DNA of 64,000 nucleotides from Apostichopus japonicus (Eukaryota; Echinodermata; Holothuroidea; Aspidochirotida; Stichopodidae): positions 31,468,501 to 31,532,500 of the forward strand of contig NC_092568.1 in NCBI RefSeq assembly GCF_037975245.1. The letters run 5' to 3'. The notes below the pieces were generated by a model. That model did not search any database. It saw only the letters and a program-made list of their open reading frames with translations, and was not told the DNA's origin. Both the position numbers and the translations under genes were made by a program. This document shows positions 24,651-38,700 of the stretch, piece by piece; within the stretch, counting starts at the first letter, position 1, and every line of letters starts with the position of its first letter.

Positions 24651-25908
24651 TCCAACACCATGAACAAGAAGAAGGTCCAAAACCATTGCAATTTCATAAT
24701 TATTAGAAAGTGTTAATTTTGGCCAAAGGTTTTTCCAGAACTAGTGGTATTAATCTACTACTCCATTGTTAAACATCATTAGGTAAAAAATCTGCAAGGG
24801 ACATATATCTAAGTGTGATGTTTTGTGATCTTATATTTTATTGTATTAAATGTGTGTGATACACAATTCCTTTTACAATTTCAAGAAACTGGTATGAACA
24901 AATATGAGAAGAGTATTCTGCTTTAAGTTGTAAATTGTGTTGTTTTATGCTCCTTTAAGTTAGCTTCCAACTCAACTTGTGCTTGGTCATCAGTGAAGAC
25001 AATATAAATTGTACAGAACATGCTATTTTCAAATGGGATGTTAGCTTTTAAATATGCATCCTTTATTCTGAAGGGGTTATTTTCTACTTGAAATCAATAA
25101 AGTGGAAGCTTAAATTACACCAGGAAAATATCAAATGGGAAATGTCTCTGTCAACATGACAAAAAGCCTGACGCTTAAATTGAGCAAATAATGTTACAAC
25201 TGCTCGCATAACTAGACTTACAGTGACTCATCATACTTAATAGACCTGAATTAAAATTGCAAACTTTTAAGTTATTCTGGATTTAATTGCATATATGAGG
25301 CAGGGATCATGATTGGTATTGAAGATGTGTACATGTTGTTAACAGAGGAGTTGGGGGGAGGGTGGGTAGGGGGGGGGGGATGAGAGCTGTTGAATCGTTG
25401 TTGGGAAAGGTAGGGAAGGGAATGGAAAAGTATCCGAATGAATAGATTGTTCAAGTTTCGTTAAATACAAATTAGGTATGATAAGCTGATAAATACATTC
25501 AACCTTAGGCCTAGTAAAGTTGAAGTATAAAGTTATTTCAATATTCAAAATGTAAATGTATTGGTCAAGTGAGAGTGTTTTCTGAAAAAGTTCAATGTCT
25601 TTGATGGTTCCAAAATATGGCTACAAATTTTTTCTTTTGGGATGGTTTTTTTTTTATTGGGGGGTTAAAGGGAGGGGGAGGGTGAGAGGTTATGCTGCTA
25701 AAAGTTTGCAAAGGAAGCAAACTTTTCAGCATATGATATATAGTAAATAATTGTCAGATAAATTAAAGCTCAAAAAGTCTAAGCACTTTCTATCATTCCA
25801 TGTTTACTATTTCAACCTGCCTGAGACCTCCAATATATGTTGAGAGTTTCTCCAATTTTGAAAACTAAATTCTAACTTAAAGGTCTTTTAAAATAGCTGT
25901 GGCTGTTG
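24651..25908. other. Intronic stretch, no gene recognised
   Basis: Contains G-rich tracts at 25350-25382 and 25660-25685. An imperfect hairpin around AAAAGTTTGC/GCAAACTTTT lies at 25691-25734. Proline-rich frames on the - strand come from the G tracts. Confidence 0.5.
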
Positions 25909-25957
25909 TAATCCTTAGATCACAAGTCCATTGCCTTAACCACTTGACCACAATGCT
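25909..25957 (-). repeat. Head fragment of SINE family B
   Basis: The reverse complement reads AGCATTGTGGTCAAGTGG, then GGACTTGTGATCTAAGGATT, matching the 22569 copy from its A-box to just before the B-box. It abuts the degenerate satellite that follows. Confidence 0.8.
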
Positions 25958-25961
25958 GTCC

Positions 25962-26665
25962 GTCTCATGGTGCAGTATATAGGCCTGTGCTGAATATATA
26001 GGTTTAAAGGCTGAAAGTATGGTACAGTGTATTAGTCGATGCTGAAAGTGTGCATGGAGCAGTATGTACCTAGGCCTATGCTGAATATATAGAGCTAAAT
26101 TACGCTGGTAATGTGGTACAGTGTAGGTCGAGGCATGAAGTGTGGTACTGTATAGGTCTACACTGAAAGTGTGGTACAGTGTAGATCGAGGCTTAAAGTG
26201 TGCATGGTGCAGTATGTAGGCGGCCTATGCTGAATGTTATACGGCTTTTAAGGCTGAAAGTGTGGTACAGTGTAGGTCGAGGCTGAAAGTGCATGGCGCA
26301 GTTTGTAGGCCTGTGTTGAATATATAGGGCTAAAGGTTGGAAGTGTGGTACAGTGCAGGTGGAGGTTGAAGTGAAGTACAGTGCAGTTCTACACTGAAAG
26401 TGTGGTAAAGTGTAGGTCGAAGCAGAAAGTGTGCACAGTGCAGTATGTATGCCTATGTTAAATATGAGCTAAAGGCTGGAAGTGTAGTACAGTGCAGGTG
26501 GAGGTTGAAAGTGTCGTACAGTGCAGTTCTACACTGAAAGTGTGGTATATTAGTGTCAGTTGAGGCTGAAAGTGTGCACAGGGTAGTATGTAGGCCTATG
26601 TTGAATATATATAGCTAAAAGCTGGAAGTGTGGTACAATGTAGGTCGAGGCTTAAAGTGTAAAAG
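25962..26665 (+). repeat. Degenerate tandem repeat (about six irregular units, ~90-150 bp)
   Basis: Recurring words are GGCTGAAAGTGTG, GTACAGTGTAGGTCGAGG, GCAGTATGTAGGCC and TATGCTGAATATATAG. TGAATATAT-type words lie near 25991, 26082, 26231, 26317, 26459 and 26602. Unit lengths vary because sub-blocks are gained and lost. Confidence 0.88.
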
Positions 26666-28908
26666 TTTGCTTGTAAGTAAAAGTTATGGATGAATTTATA
26701 GCAAACTTTTACCGTATAATGTGGTGTTATAATGCAACAAACAAAAGGTAGTGAGAAAATTGACCAGAGGTATTTGGTGAATGCTGAAGTTTGTTTGACA
26801 GTAGAGATGTATATAGTTTAAGGAAGATTTTTAGCCAACTTTTATCATTATGAAGAAAAAAACTTAATTATTATTATAAAAATTTATGATTGATTAACTG
26901 CTTTGAATTACATATGACGACTCTAGAATGTCTTAGCCACAACCAATTCCTTATCCAGGTTCTAAACTTAATCCTACTTTATATATTGTGCTTTCTTTCT
27001 CCATACTTGCTTTTTAATAGTTTTCTATTAGAACCCCCATAAAATTCAGAAGCCATGTAATTTATTTCAGAAAGTGCAATTAAAACTTATTAACATTGAG
27101 ATATTACCAATAATGCCTTAATCTGCTGCATTTGATTTGCATATTAGATTATGTAAAAAGCTTTAAATCACTTTAGATTAACTATATCAGCCTATATCAG
27201 TATATAAAAGACATTGTTTCCCTCTCTGCCTGTGTGCCTCTTCAAACCGTATGCCGAGGGGGGCAGTTTGGAGGGAGATTTGCTTTTAGTTAGAGCTGTC
27301 ATAATAAACTGTCAGGGTATTTCAGTCATTTCAGTTTTATCTATGCAGTATCATAATCTTCCTAGTTTACACAGCAAAATAATCAAAGCCGCCTCTGACG
27401 ATGAGATACTGTGTAAGACGTGGAGATGTATAATGGTGTTATTATTATTTGGCTCTCTTTGCTACATATTATGCACAGAAATACTGCAGTTTATTACTGT
27501 GCATGTTGCATTAATTATATGCACGGCTATATTAATTGGAACACAAGAATGTGTATAATTTCATGCATTTAACAAACATGAAATATTAGCAGTGGCTCTA
27601 CATGTGCGATCAAGTTGAAAGTCATAACAATATTAATGCTAGCAGCTGGCTTAACATGTAATAATTTTAGCCACTTGTTTGCTACAAATTGAAAGAACTT
27701 GAAAACATTTAATGGCTATAGAATCAAGTTTCCACTGACCTTTTTCCTGAATTATAACAAACATGAGTTATTGCATATATAGACTTTTGAGAATAAGCTA
27801 TATATTTGCTGATAATAACCAATAATATTAAGTATTTATTTAGGTACAGTAATTAAAACATGCTGATTCTTTGACTCACACATACACCAATGTTAATTGA
27901 CTTAACCATGTGTTTATATTCATATCTAAAACAATTATTGTTTTCCATGGATTTATTAGATAAATTGTACCAGTTGTGAGAACTTATGAGTTGAATAAAT
28001 GCATATAACCAAAATCTCTGAATCACAAAAAAAATGCAGAAAATCCCAAAATTTGCAACTATATTAATGACATATTTGCAAAAGTCAGGAAATGTTATAA
28101 AATCAGCTAAATGGATTTTTGTCACATTTATTGGTGGATGCAAATAATTGGAAATCTCTGCGTATTTACACAACCGAGTTTTAAGGGTTACATTGGCATG
28201 CATGTTGTTGTGGACAGAATGTTTCTGTTAGATACATATATACCCTATCCTGGTATTTAATGTAGCAAAAGGACCCAAAGTTAGGTGGTGCAACTTACAT
28301 TAATCTGTCGTGACATAGTACAACAGTTTAAATTAATTAGAAGGCCTATATGACATGCTATTAATACTATAGTACTATTAGCCAGCATGCACCATGCCAG
28401 ATAAGGCTTGTTTAGATCTAGTTTGTTTACACGGCTGCTACTTATGTAGAGAAGTATTTCCATGTGCATCACAATGCTATAGAAACTATGTTACATGCCT
28501 CAGCTAATGATATCAAGAACAATATGAATTAATGAGGGACAGCAATGGTCCATGCAATTTTGGCACAGAAATGCCATGCTAATTTACAAGTTAAGCTCCA
28601 CACTTTACATACACAACATCTCCTTCTTAGGTTGTATTATACATGCATACATACATACAGTAGAAGTATAGGCTCTATGTTATAATAATAATGCCATAGT
28701 TACCACCCTGCTGTTTGATATGCAAGTAGCTTTCCATTCTTTAGGTACACACAACAATACAGTACAGCTCTGTGCTACAGTATATACAACAATATGCTAA
28801 CAATAAGATACTAGCTTAATTCAAACATATACAGAATAGTCACAACATCTAGTTGTATGACTCTATGCACAGTATAATAATTATAATAACTCCATGCTGT
28901 CATATGCA
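26666..28908. other. Intronic stretch, no gene recognised
   Basis: AT-rich. The 114-codon frame at 27214-27558 (+) and the 116-codon frame at 27853-28203 (-) have no domain, no splice context and compositions expected by chance. Confidence 0.45.
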
Positions 28909-28916
28909 ATGCTAAC

Positions 28917-29575
28917 CAACGAGGTAAATGAATCTGGAGAAACTATCACACAGTAAATAAGCGCGTACGCGCGTACCATGTATGGAGGGTCATGTGATGT
29001 GTTCCAGGGTGGTACTAATATACTACTCTCCCTATTACGCATGATAATTTCACCCAACTAGTACGTAAATGTGTTTGCGTGCTTAGAGCAGCAGACGACA
29101 CCCGTTACCTAGCAATAACCGTGCTTGTAGCCTAACGTGATAGCTATATTTCCGTCGAGTAGCATTAGGCTCTGTTCCATTGAGAATTCCGTGGTTGCAC
29201 TGAACTAAACATTTCCCCACATTTCATTCACTTATAGCGTGTTGTAATAACGTTAGGCCATATGAGACAAAGCTTGCCTCTAGAGCTGTATTAATAAGTA
29301 AGATCTATTATGTAGAAGGTCTGCCTTCATTCAAGAGAATAAGGTTGAACGTTAGCATTAGCACTATTTCGTAGGCCTGAAGTACCAGTACCTTCTTATG
29401 CCGTTAGTTCCCATGTCCGAACCGACCAATCTTTCACGAAGTCACTAACACTGTTCTCGAACTGCTACAGAGAAATATCAGTATAGTACCACCCTGGAAC
29501 ACATCACATGACCCTCCATACATGGTACGCGCGCACCCAATTGACATGAATCCTCCAGATTCATTTACCTCGTTG
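28917..29575. mobile_element. MITE, 659 bp, with 8-bp target duplication and bipartite inverted ends
   Basis: The outer 23 bases at each end are perfect inverted copies starting CAACGAGGTAAATGAATC. They are flanked by the 8-bp duplication ATGCTAAC at 28909-28916 and 29576-29583. About 28 diverged bases further in, a second perfectly inverted pair of 50 bases occurs (28968-29017 against 29484-29533), containing CATGTATGGAGGGTCATGTG. No transposase. The 8-bp duplication points to hAT or a relative. Confidence 0.93.
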
Positions 29576-29583
29576 ATGCTAAC

Positions 29584-32500
29584 TTATAAGCTCCATGATG
29601 ACAAACACAACATTGTAATTATGAAATGCAGCTCTATGTCAAATGCTCTTATAGTTTTGAATGCACTGCACTATATTTAGTATACTATACCTGCGTGACA
29701 CGAAACAGGTGTGATGATTTGGCAAAACTATGCTCATTAAAATTTTGACAGTTTCAAATAATGTTCATGAATATCTTGTATCAACCTAATAAGTATTGAT
29801 TGATGCAGTATTAAGTCCTTTGATATGATTTATCTCCTCCTATAAGCTATAATATTACCTTAGAATGTAACCCAGAATAGTCTCATGTGCTTTTGTCAGC
29901 AGTTTATATGCCCAGGGCTTTAATTGAGCCAGAAAATCCATCTTCATTTATTCTTTATAAAATGATTTATCTACTGTTGCAACATATTTAGATGTCATTT
30001 GTTGAGAGATTGATATGTACAAGAATTAATAATTGGCTGGTACTGCACAGTATGATATCTACCAAAATGGCTTCATTCCTCCCTCTACCCACCCACCCTC
30101 CCCATCTCATCGACTCCCCTATTTGAAAATATCATCTCTAAATATTGCAGAGAATGTATTTAATATTTGTTATCAATTACTGTTGAACTCTTGAGAACCC
30201 TATTATAGGCAGTGTTGTAATATTGCATTCAGTGGAATGGTTAATTATTTTTTATTATGAACAGTTAATTATGGAATAACATATAATAGCTAACAAAAGT
30301 GCATATTTTTTCATGTCACAATATAAAGATTTCAAAAGATATAAAAATATAAAATCCAGTCAAAGGCCAGTTATAAATAAGTACCCGAGGACATAGTTCA
30401 TTAATTAAGTCCATGCATCCAAAATGGAAAGAAGGACAATGAAATTAAGTATGGATTTAAAAGGTTTTTTGAGGAAAAAATTAAAATACTAAATGCAATG
30501 AATTTTTGAGTGACAAACTTTCCTTATTGAATTCAACGATTAATAACTGGTGCTCAGGGAACAGTCAATTGGTTTATTTCTATAAACAGACATGTCTTTT
30601 TAGAGTCAGAATAATCCAGTGAAATTAGTCTAAATAATACAAGGCTTGGTCAGATTATGATGTAAATTTACAACAACCCAACACAAAACACTGCTTCAGG
30701 CAGGATTGATTAATTAGGGTGTTACTCAACTCCAAGGATTATGATAAGAGGCCAGATAATATCGACACAGTGCAAAGACGAACATTTGTTACTTCCCTTA
30801 TGTCAACAACTTTCATGGTTACGAATTTCTACTTCAGGATTAACAATGAGAGACATACAGTAGGCCTGGTTACAAAAGTGACAGTATTAAGCAAGAAAAT
30901 GTTCTCAGCTTCTATAAGTAGCCTTTAGGTAATTCAGCTTGCTTTAAGTATCACAATAAGAGACATACCCAACAATGACAACTGAGGCAAAAGAAAAACA
31001 AAAGAAGATATTGCTATAAGCTTCTTCAGAGTTGACTGGGGCTAGGGGAGGGGGGTCAGGTGATGGGAGGGGGTGGAGGAAAGGAGAATTAGGAGAGGGA
31101 CTTACCATCATATCACATATGTACAATAGTAACAATCAACAAATAATGGTTCTAAGGTCCCTTAAAGCCAAATTCAGGTTAAATACAGGAATAAAAAAAT
31201 AATAGTCATAATTATAGACTCATACAAACAGCACTGCCAAACAGGAAATTCTTCTAAAATGTTCCATAAACAGGCATTTGCCAAATACGAACAAAATACA
31301 TGATAATTCATTGACCTTGGTCAACAAGAAAATTTTCTCATATTCCTGTGAGTTATAAAATAAGTGACTTGTACAAGTAGTTTGCCACCTTACACAAACC
31401 AAAGGTGGGAAAACAGCCATTTCCACATGGAGTCAAAAAATGCTGATTTAAGTTGAATTTTGACCAATTTTAAACTAAAACCATGACAATGTTGTGGATG
31501 GTACAAGGAGGAATTTGCATAATTATGCAAATGGTATGCATGACTGAACTATTTGTGATACTGTGCTCATCTATATACATACTGTACAAAGATACCTTAA
31601 AGTACTTATGATATATACCAGGTCTCTCAAGTACCATAGAAGATGCTGCAGATATTTTTTGCCATTATATGCATTTTGGGCAATGCAGGCAGGAATGTTG
31701 TCCCATTCTGGAAATGGTAGAATAATTTATAACCACTTGTAGCAGTTGGACAAGTGATTTCATACCACAGGCTTGACCCACTTACATCAAAATGGCATCC
31801 ATTAATATTGCAAAATGCCTCAATGTGGTTGTTGCCATCGGTTGTGGGGAGGTACTTGAGGACAAACTTACCTGCTCCATGAGAAGCATGCATTTAATAT
31901 CGTTGGCAACTGAAATAAACGAAAGGCAAATGTCTTTTGTATATAATGGAACAGCTTGCCCTGAGAGGAATTCAGATGTCCACATCACGGATGTATGTAC
32001 CTTGAAGAATATTAGGTCAACGAGATAGACCGAGAATTAATTCCTGGGGCAGGTCAAAGTTATGTATTCTAGGAATGGTGACTTTAGGCATATATCTGTC
32101 AAACCTTTAGAAAACATTCTGTTATTGTGGGACCAAAAAAAATATTAGTGGGAAAAGATTTATAAATCTTAAACTTGTTGGTGCCAAATATCATAAACTT
32201 GAGACACTTATTTTGGCTGTGAATGTTGTGTTTTCATGTGTGTTAGCCACTTGTTTAACCACAAACAGTTCTGTCAAATTCATCAAAGTGGCTGGACAAG
32301 TTAGTTTAATGCACAAGCGAAAGATTCCGTCAACTCCTGATTAGCAGCACCAAAAACAGTAGGAGCCGATAATGCTTTCATTTATTGTCTGAAATAATTA
32401 CACACTACAGCTGCATTTGCCATTTGTCAAGAACACACTGTATTCAAATTCATCTCTGGGTGCCATGCTATGTATACTGCATACAATTGAGTTTATATTA

Positions 32501-32959
32501 GAATTGTTAAAACATTGAACCAGAAAGATCATAGGAATTAAGCCCGGAACTTCATGAGTAGCCTTTAAGTTTATATTAAATCGTTACAAGAGGTCAATAT
32601 GTTGAAAATCTTCATTTATCAAGAAGTTTGATCTGAGATGACTAACTTTTGTTGGTTCCCTGCACATAACAATATTAAAGGTCAACAGTATTTACTGGCT
32701 CATGAAAAAAAAACACTGCTTAGTTTCCAAAATTAAACTTTCCTTAATTAGAGGCTTGGATCCTCAATATTTTATTCTAGACATAGAGAAGGATTCAGAC
32801 ATTTGAATATCTTGGTTTGCCAAAATGCTTTGAGGCTGACAGTGAGAATTGCTTGTCAAGTTGAAATGTGGCCATCATGCTGACCATTATATGACTAAAT
32901 TTCTAGCATATTTGGGCAATACAGATGACCTTCTATAGCCTACTCCTATCCTTTTAAAC
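29584..32959. other. Intronic stretch, no gene recognised
   Basis: AT-rich, with a purine-rich G tract at 31040-31085. The short open frames are unsupported. Confidence 0.5.
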
Positions 32960-33537
32960 ACTGTAGGAAATACCTATAGTACCTACCTACTGTGGGTAAT
33001 AGCTATAATACTTACCTACTGTACGTAATACCTATAATACCTACCTATTGTAGCTAATACATATACACCTACCTACTGTGTGTAATACCTATAATACCTA
33101 CCTACTGTAGGTAATACCTAGATACACCTACCTACTGTATGTAATACCTATAATACCTGCCTTCTGTATGTAATTCCTATACCTGCTGTAGGTAATACTG
33201 TACCTATAATACCTGCCTACTGTAGGTAATACTGTACCTGTAATATCTGCCCTATGTAAGTAACACCTATAATACCTGCCTACTGTAGGTATTTACCTAT
33301 AATACCTGCCTATTGTACGTAATACCTATACCTACTGTAGATAATACCTATACCAATACCTACTGTAGGTAATACCTATAATATCTGCCTTCTGTATGTA
33401 ACACCTATAATACCTGCCTACTCTAGGTAATACCTATAATACCTGCCTTCTGTATGTAATACCTATAATACTTACTGTAGATAATACCTACTGTACATAC
33501 TGTAGGTACCTACCTACACATAGGTAATACCTATACC
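32960..33537 (+). repeat. Semi-palindromic minisatellite (TACCTACTGTAGGTA type)
   Basis: About 19 irregular units of ~30 bp built from TAATACCTATAATACC and TACCTACTGTAGGTAA. The core TACCTACTGTAGGTA is an inverted repeat, so each unit can form a hairpin. Confidence 0.92.
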
Positions 33538-35524
33538 AATATTTCAATTTCTGTTTAATTCTTTCATGTCTTACAAACTTCCACGAATTTAACTCTCTTG
33601 TATATTATATGTGTAGTCTTCATTATACTAATTTCCATACAGCTTATCGTACAATCCCGGGGGCATGGCCTCATTTTTTCTCTCAAGATGTGACTTAACA
33701 CATATATCTTGTCCTGAGATTTTCTGTTGGTTTCTTATATCTTTAGAGGGTATACATACACTTGTAGTAATTTAATTCTGCATCACGTGCAGTCGACAGT
33801 AACTAATTTGACTGTTTGCGACTTTCCAACAAAATTTGGTTTGACCCAATTTTGGTCTGCAGGCTGCGTATATCTCTCATAGTTATTTGTATCTGTGAGG
33901 ATATTATTTTGGTCCTCACATCACTACAGCATTTTCTTGTTTTATTTTATTCCATATTTGCTTTGGTATACTAACCCTTGAACATTGACTTAGTGCCTTT
34001 CATTACCAAAAGAATCTGTTATCCTTTCATTAAGAGTATCTGTGATATCACTTTAGAGGAGCAAATAAAAAAAGAGGAAACCGAACAGTAAATTAGCAGT
34101 AACTCAGCTTCTTATTCGCATCGAGGGTGATAAACACAAGACCCCAAGGGATTTAGGATCATATGATCTAATTCTTATCAACTTTTAATGCTTTGAAGAA
34201 GGTGTTTTGGACTTCTAGGGTATTTCTTTATGGTGACTGGAAACAATGATTGGTTTCCTCTTATAGTCTGTGGAAGTCAGATCTATATCTATTCTTCACA
34301 TCCAGAGAGAAAGAAAAAAGTGGGGGGGGGGGGGGGTTGGAGGGAATGAATAGAAAAATTTGTTAAAATGCTTAGAGGTTTGCAAATTGTAACTAATACT
34401 GGGTATATTTTATGTTTTCAAAACTGTATAAATGTGGCATGTATGACCTAATAAAAATTCAAAGCAATGTTTTTATCCAACAATAAATTTAGTTCACTGA
34501 GTGACCAGAAGGGTAAACATGAAACGTTCAAAAGTTTGTATGGTACCTAACTTGTGATAAGATAAATTCCAAAATAAACATATTGCTTTTTTCATGGCTG
34601 GGGTTAAATATCCTTACTTTTTCCCCGCCTGCTCCATAGATATAAAATATCACTGCGGCTCACAAGATCATCTTTATGTTGAACAATCTATGTGATTATT
34701 CTAGCTGTCACGAATGAAGTAAGAAAAGATTGAATACCCAAGTTTTCCCTCTGAAATGGTGAGAAATAAGGTATTCTTTGTCTAGATTGTATCAAGCTTA
34801 ATTGCCATAGAATTGGTCCAAATTTCTGATTCCTTCTGATCCTCACATGTAATAGAACTGGTTTTAAGTTCCTATAAACCTAATTCTGGAAACTCCTGTA
34901 AGTGTCGGGTTCGCCGTGCAGTATAGCATTAACAATGCAAGCCTAAGCTGGTACTTATGTATTGGCATGTGATATACTTCGCTTAGGCTATATATATTGC
35001 CTGTTTATCCTGGGAACATGTCTCTCGCATAGCAACGGATGGAATCTATACATACATCTGCAGTTTACAGCTTATCTAAAGCAGTGTAACGTACATATCT
35101 ATACAATTATTGCACCAGTGTGTATAGCACAATGCACACATAGCCAGCCATGATGCAGTGATGTAGTAGAAGCATGCACTCGGCTTTCTGATTTTTCATT
35201 AGGAACGGAGTTTCATTGAGAATTAAATTCTGGATTGCCAGAATGAAATTTCTGTTTTATTGTTTTACAAATGTGGTAGATCTATAGCCAAAGAATCTTA
35301 ATGAATCAAATTTAAGTGCAAATATTGTCCACAGGGGTAATTGGGGGGGGGGAGAGGGAGGGAACAGGACAAAGGGGAGAAACATGGTTGCAGACTGTAT
35401 TAAGATATACGATATTTATTTTAAATTGTGTCCAGTGTGAAATTTAATTTTTGTGGTTTTGATTAGACAGATTACAGATTTGTGGTGAGGTCAGTTCTGC
35501 CGGTTTGTGTGTCTGTATGTATTT
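33538..35524. other. Intronic stretch, no gene recognised
   Basis: Contains a 15-G run (34322-34336) and another G run near 35343. No coding or RNA signature. Confidence 0.5.
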
Positions 35525-35717
35525 TAGATCCAGGAACTCACGAAGAAGCCTCATTGGCTAATCAAAGCCGCAAGCTGACCGAAGTCAGTTTCTTACAGTC
35601 ATATTTAACGTCCATGATTATGTACAACTCTGTAACTGGATGACATACATTAATCTTGGAGTGACTCGAATCAGGGACCTTATGATTGGAAGGCAGTACT
35701 GGCGTAGCTAACACTCC
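35525..35717 (-). repeat. tRNA-derived SINE, family A, copy 2
   Basis: The reverse complement starts GAGTGTTAGCTACGCCAG, so the A-box is damaged by a deletion. It then follows copies 1 and 3: GAGTCACTCCAAGATTAATG, GTCATCCAGTTACAGAGTTG and GACTTCAGTC...TTGATTAGCCAATGA. It lacks part of the GACAATT segment seen in the other two. Confidence 0.83.
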
Positions 35718-38700
35718 ATGATGTATGTTGAATGCTTGTATAAGTAGCCTATCTTCAGATTTAGCCTATCCTTAAACATATGTTGTGAAAGAAGAGAAAG
35801 AAAATCAGCCTTCCACATACACTATGCTGATGTATTTGCATGGCAACTGAAAGATGAATTATATTCAAATTGTCAGCACAGATTTTACTGAATGATTTAA
35901 AAGAGTGCTTCTTTGTAGTTTTTGTTGCCATTGTCACCGGCCAGGATATTATCAAGTAAATTTATGCAGAGTATTATTGCAATGGACCAAAATAAGACAC
36001 TCTCCTAGATATTTTTTATTGTATAATGAACGAATGTTAATTATCATGTAATTAATTCATGTTATGTCAACTCCTTGTGAACTTCATTCAAGACAGCATC
36101 CTCCCTAAGTATTCCATTTCAAACAAATTTACTCATGAAATTTCAATATTATTTGAAATGTTTTCATTTGGGTTGAAACTTAATGGATATGTTAAATTTT
36201 CAATCACAGATAAATCAGTGCCAAATTGAAATTTCATTATGATATGAAATGTTTATCACAAATCTCTATACTTCAAAACTATGGCAAATGTGGCATACTT
36301 TTGCCCCCAAAACAGGATATACCTCCAACCTCACTAAAATCTATGAAATTCACGATAACACCCAGCAGCATTACACTGGTAGGTGGTTCTTTTGTCAAGA
36401 AGTTAAGCCTGTCTTGTTTTCACATAGTACTTCTGTATATATATATACCTGCCATAGACAACCATATCACAGACATCATCTGACTCAGTTTCATCTAGTG
36501 GTGACAGATAAGTAACTAGCCTCCATCCTGTTCAAACCAATTTATTTTTCAGTTTTTCTTCATTTCAGCTTACAGTTGTTCAAACCTTTCCAACCATGCA
36601 GGCTTTCAAACTTTTTAAACATTGAAAATATTTATTATTGGTTTCATTTTGACACAGAGTTCTTACACGTAAGGGAGAAGTTTCATCTGATCATTTCCTT
36701 TAACTAATTCCCACTTTTTGCATCTCAATAATTTTCTTTTCCTTTCTTTGACTATGTATTTGTACATTTGCTCTCGAAAGTTCTCCTTCAAAGGTATGTT
36801 CCACAGAGGATTTTGCCAAAGCAAGAAAAAAACACTTTATTGTAAATGTACAAATATCCTCAAGGCCACCTGTTTGCCATTTGAAATTAATTCAGTTTGA
36901 AATCAACTGTAAAGGGCACGTTTATTAAATTTTGCCTGTCAACAGTTACCAAGGACACAAAGAACATGGCCACCAAAATCATGGACTAGAATTACTTTAG
37001 ATTGGATCGCTTTCTCATTCTTCAAGTCAAAACTAAGTTGTTGAAAAAATTTTCTTTTTATATGTATATATTTTTTTAAATTTTGTACAATCCTCGTCAT
37101 GGTTGGATGAGTCATATATGTGATATATTATGCTACAGCCTCCTCTCCAAGCAAAGCATATTTATGGTTCTGTGGCGGCCATATTGAATTTGGCCGGTAT
37201 TTTCTAGTACCAAGCTCACCGTGTATTTAATCAGATAAAATTGATCAAACTAAGATACCTTTCCTCGATAGTTTCACCAACTGAAGGATTAATCAACAAA
37301 TTAATCAACAAATTAATTAATGAATGGGAGGCATTTAATGTACAACTTCCTTTTAAATAATTAAACATATAGACAAGTTCTCATAATAATATAGACCAAA
37401 TTATGTAAAAAAATGGTGGATACTTCAAAATTGTTTTTAATTTTACTGTATTTTGCAGAATTAAACCTGACCCATTCAGCTAATTTTAGTATTCAATCAA
37501 CAATGTTTTTTTTAATTATTTTTCAAAATCAATTCAAACCAATATGGTTTAAGATAGCTAATTAAGCGCAACTAACGGTTAGTAAATTAATCCATGTGAT
37601 TGAGAAATACCTTCTATGATGAAAACAATTTCATCGTTTCACATTTGTCATTCAAATTTTGGTGACTTGAATTAACAGATTGATTTTGCAGTCGAGAGTT
37701 TGTATTGGTACTCCTACTCTAACATGACTATACCTGCGTATACTCCCACTTGCCCTTGTGGATCTGCACTCACCCTGGTACTCATGAATACTCTCACTGT
37801 AATACAGTGTACTCTTACTTTTATTCACAATATGGAGAAATGTACCCTAAATTATAACTATTGCCCTCATGCAAGGAAACATTTATCCAGAATCGCGTCT
37901 CAATTTGCTATTCAAAAAAATCCAATTGCTGTACAGGCTTGTCCAAAGATGTGTCGCTCCTTATTACTACAAGGAGCTGTAGTATTTTATACCAGACAAA
38001 ATTGCAGAGCCTTCAGAAGACTAAAGTTTTCCCTTTCATGCTGTTGTAAATTGAACTAATAGTTCGGTTTCCTGTTATATTGATATATTCCTCCCAAGAA
38101 GGCAAATGTCAGGTACCACCAGATAGTTGGAAAAGTCAACATGTTCACCTCTCAATTAATTGTTCATTCCATGATTGGGTAAGAAAGATTGCTTTTCTCC
38201 ACACATATGTTCTAGAATCATCTTTTTGAATGCACAACCTTGAAATTCTTTTTTTCACAAGGACAAAAAGTCAGTGTTTTTTGATTGACATTTATTAATG
38301 TAAATACTGTTTGAACATAAAAATGAAGCTCTTTCCCCTCAGTTTTAGAAGACTGCAGCTTATATTGTATCAGAGTGCTTTATCTTTATGTAATCCTGAG
38401 ATACGAAACCATGAAAATGCCGTTTTGGCATAAAAACCCTGTTATCATCTCTGTATCAGATTTTATGATATCGTGCTACCAGTTTCATTGAGTGGTTAGC
38501 AACTTGTTTAAAATATCAACCTTCAATTGAAAGTGACAAAGTAATGCAAAGAGGAGTGGAGGTTTACATCTCGCACGATCTCAAAACCTTTTAAAAAATC
38601 ATTTAAAAGTGAGTTTATTGTCACCATTGGTGACTATTAACGGGCTAACTTTGCATTAACAAAAGGTTGCTCCTTTGGCTAAATCTCTACATTGTTTGGA

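Noticed and set aside
27853-28203. 116-codon frame, - strand
   Set aside because: AT-rich chance frame without a domain.
32960-33537. CRISPR-like array of short repeats
   Set aside because: No spacer structure; an irregular eukaryotic minisatellite in an animal intron.
37700-38059. 119-codon Cys-containing frame, + strand
   Set aside because: No recognisable domain or signal peptide; plausible by chance in this length of sequence.
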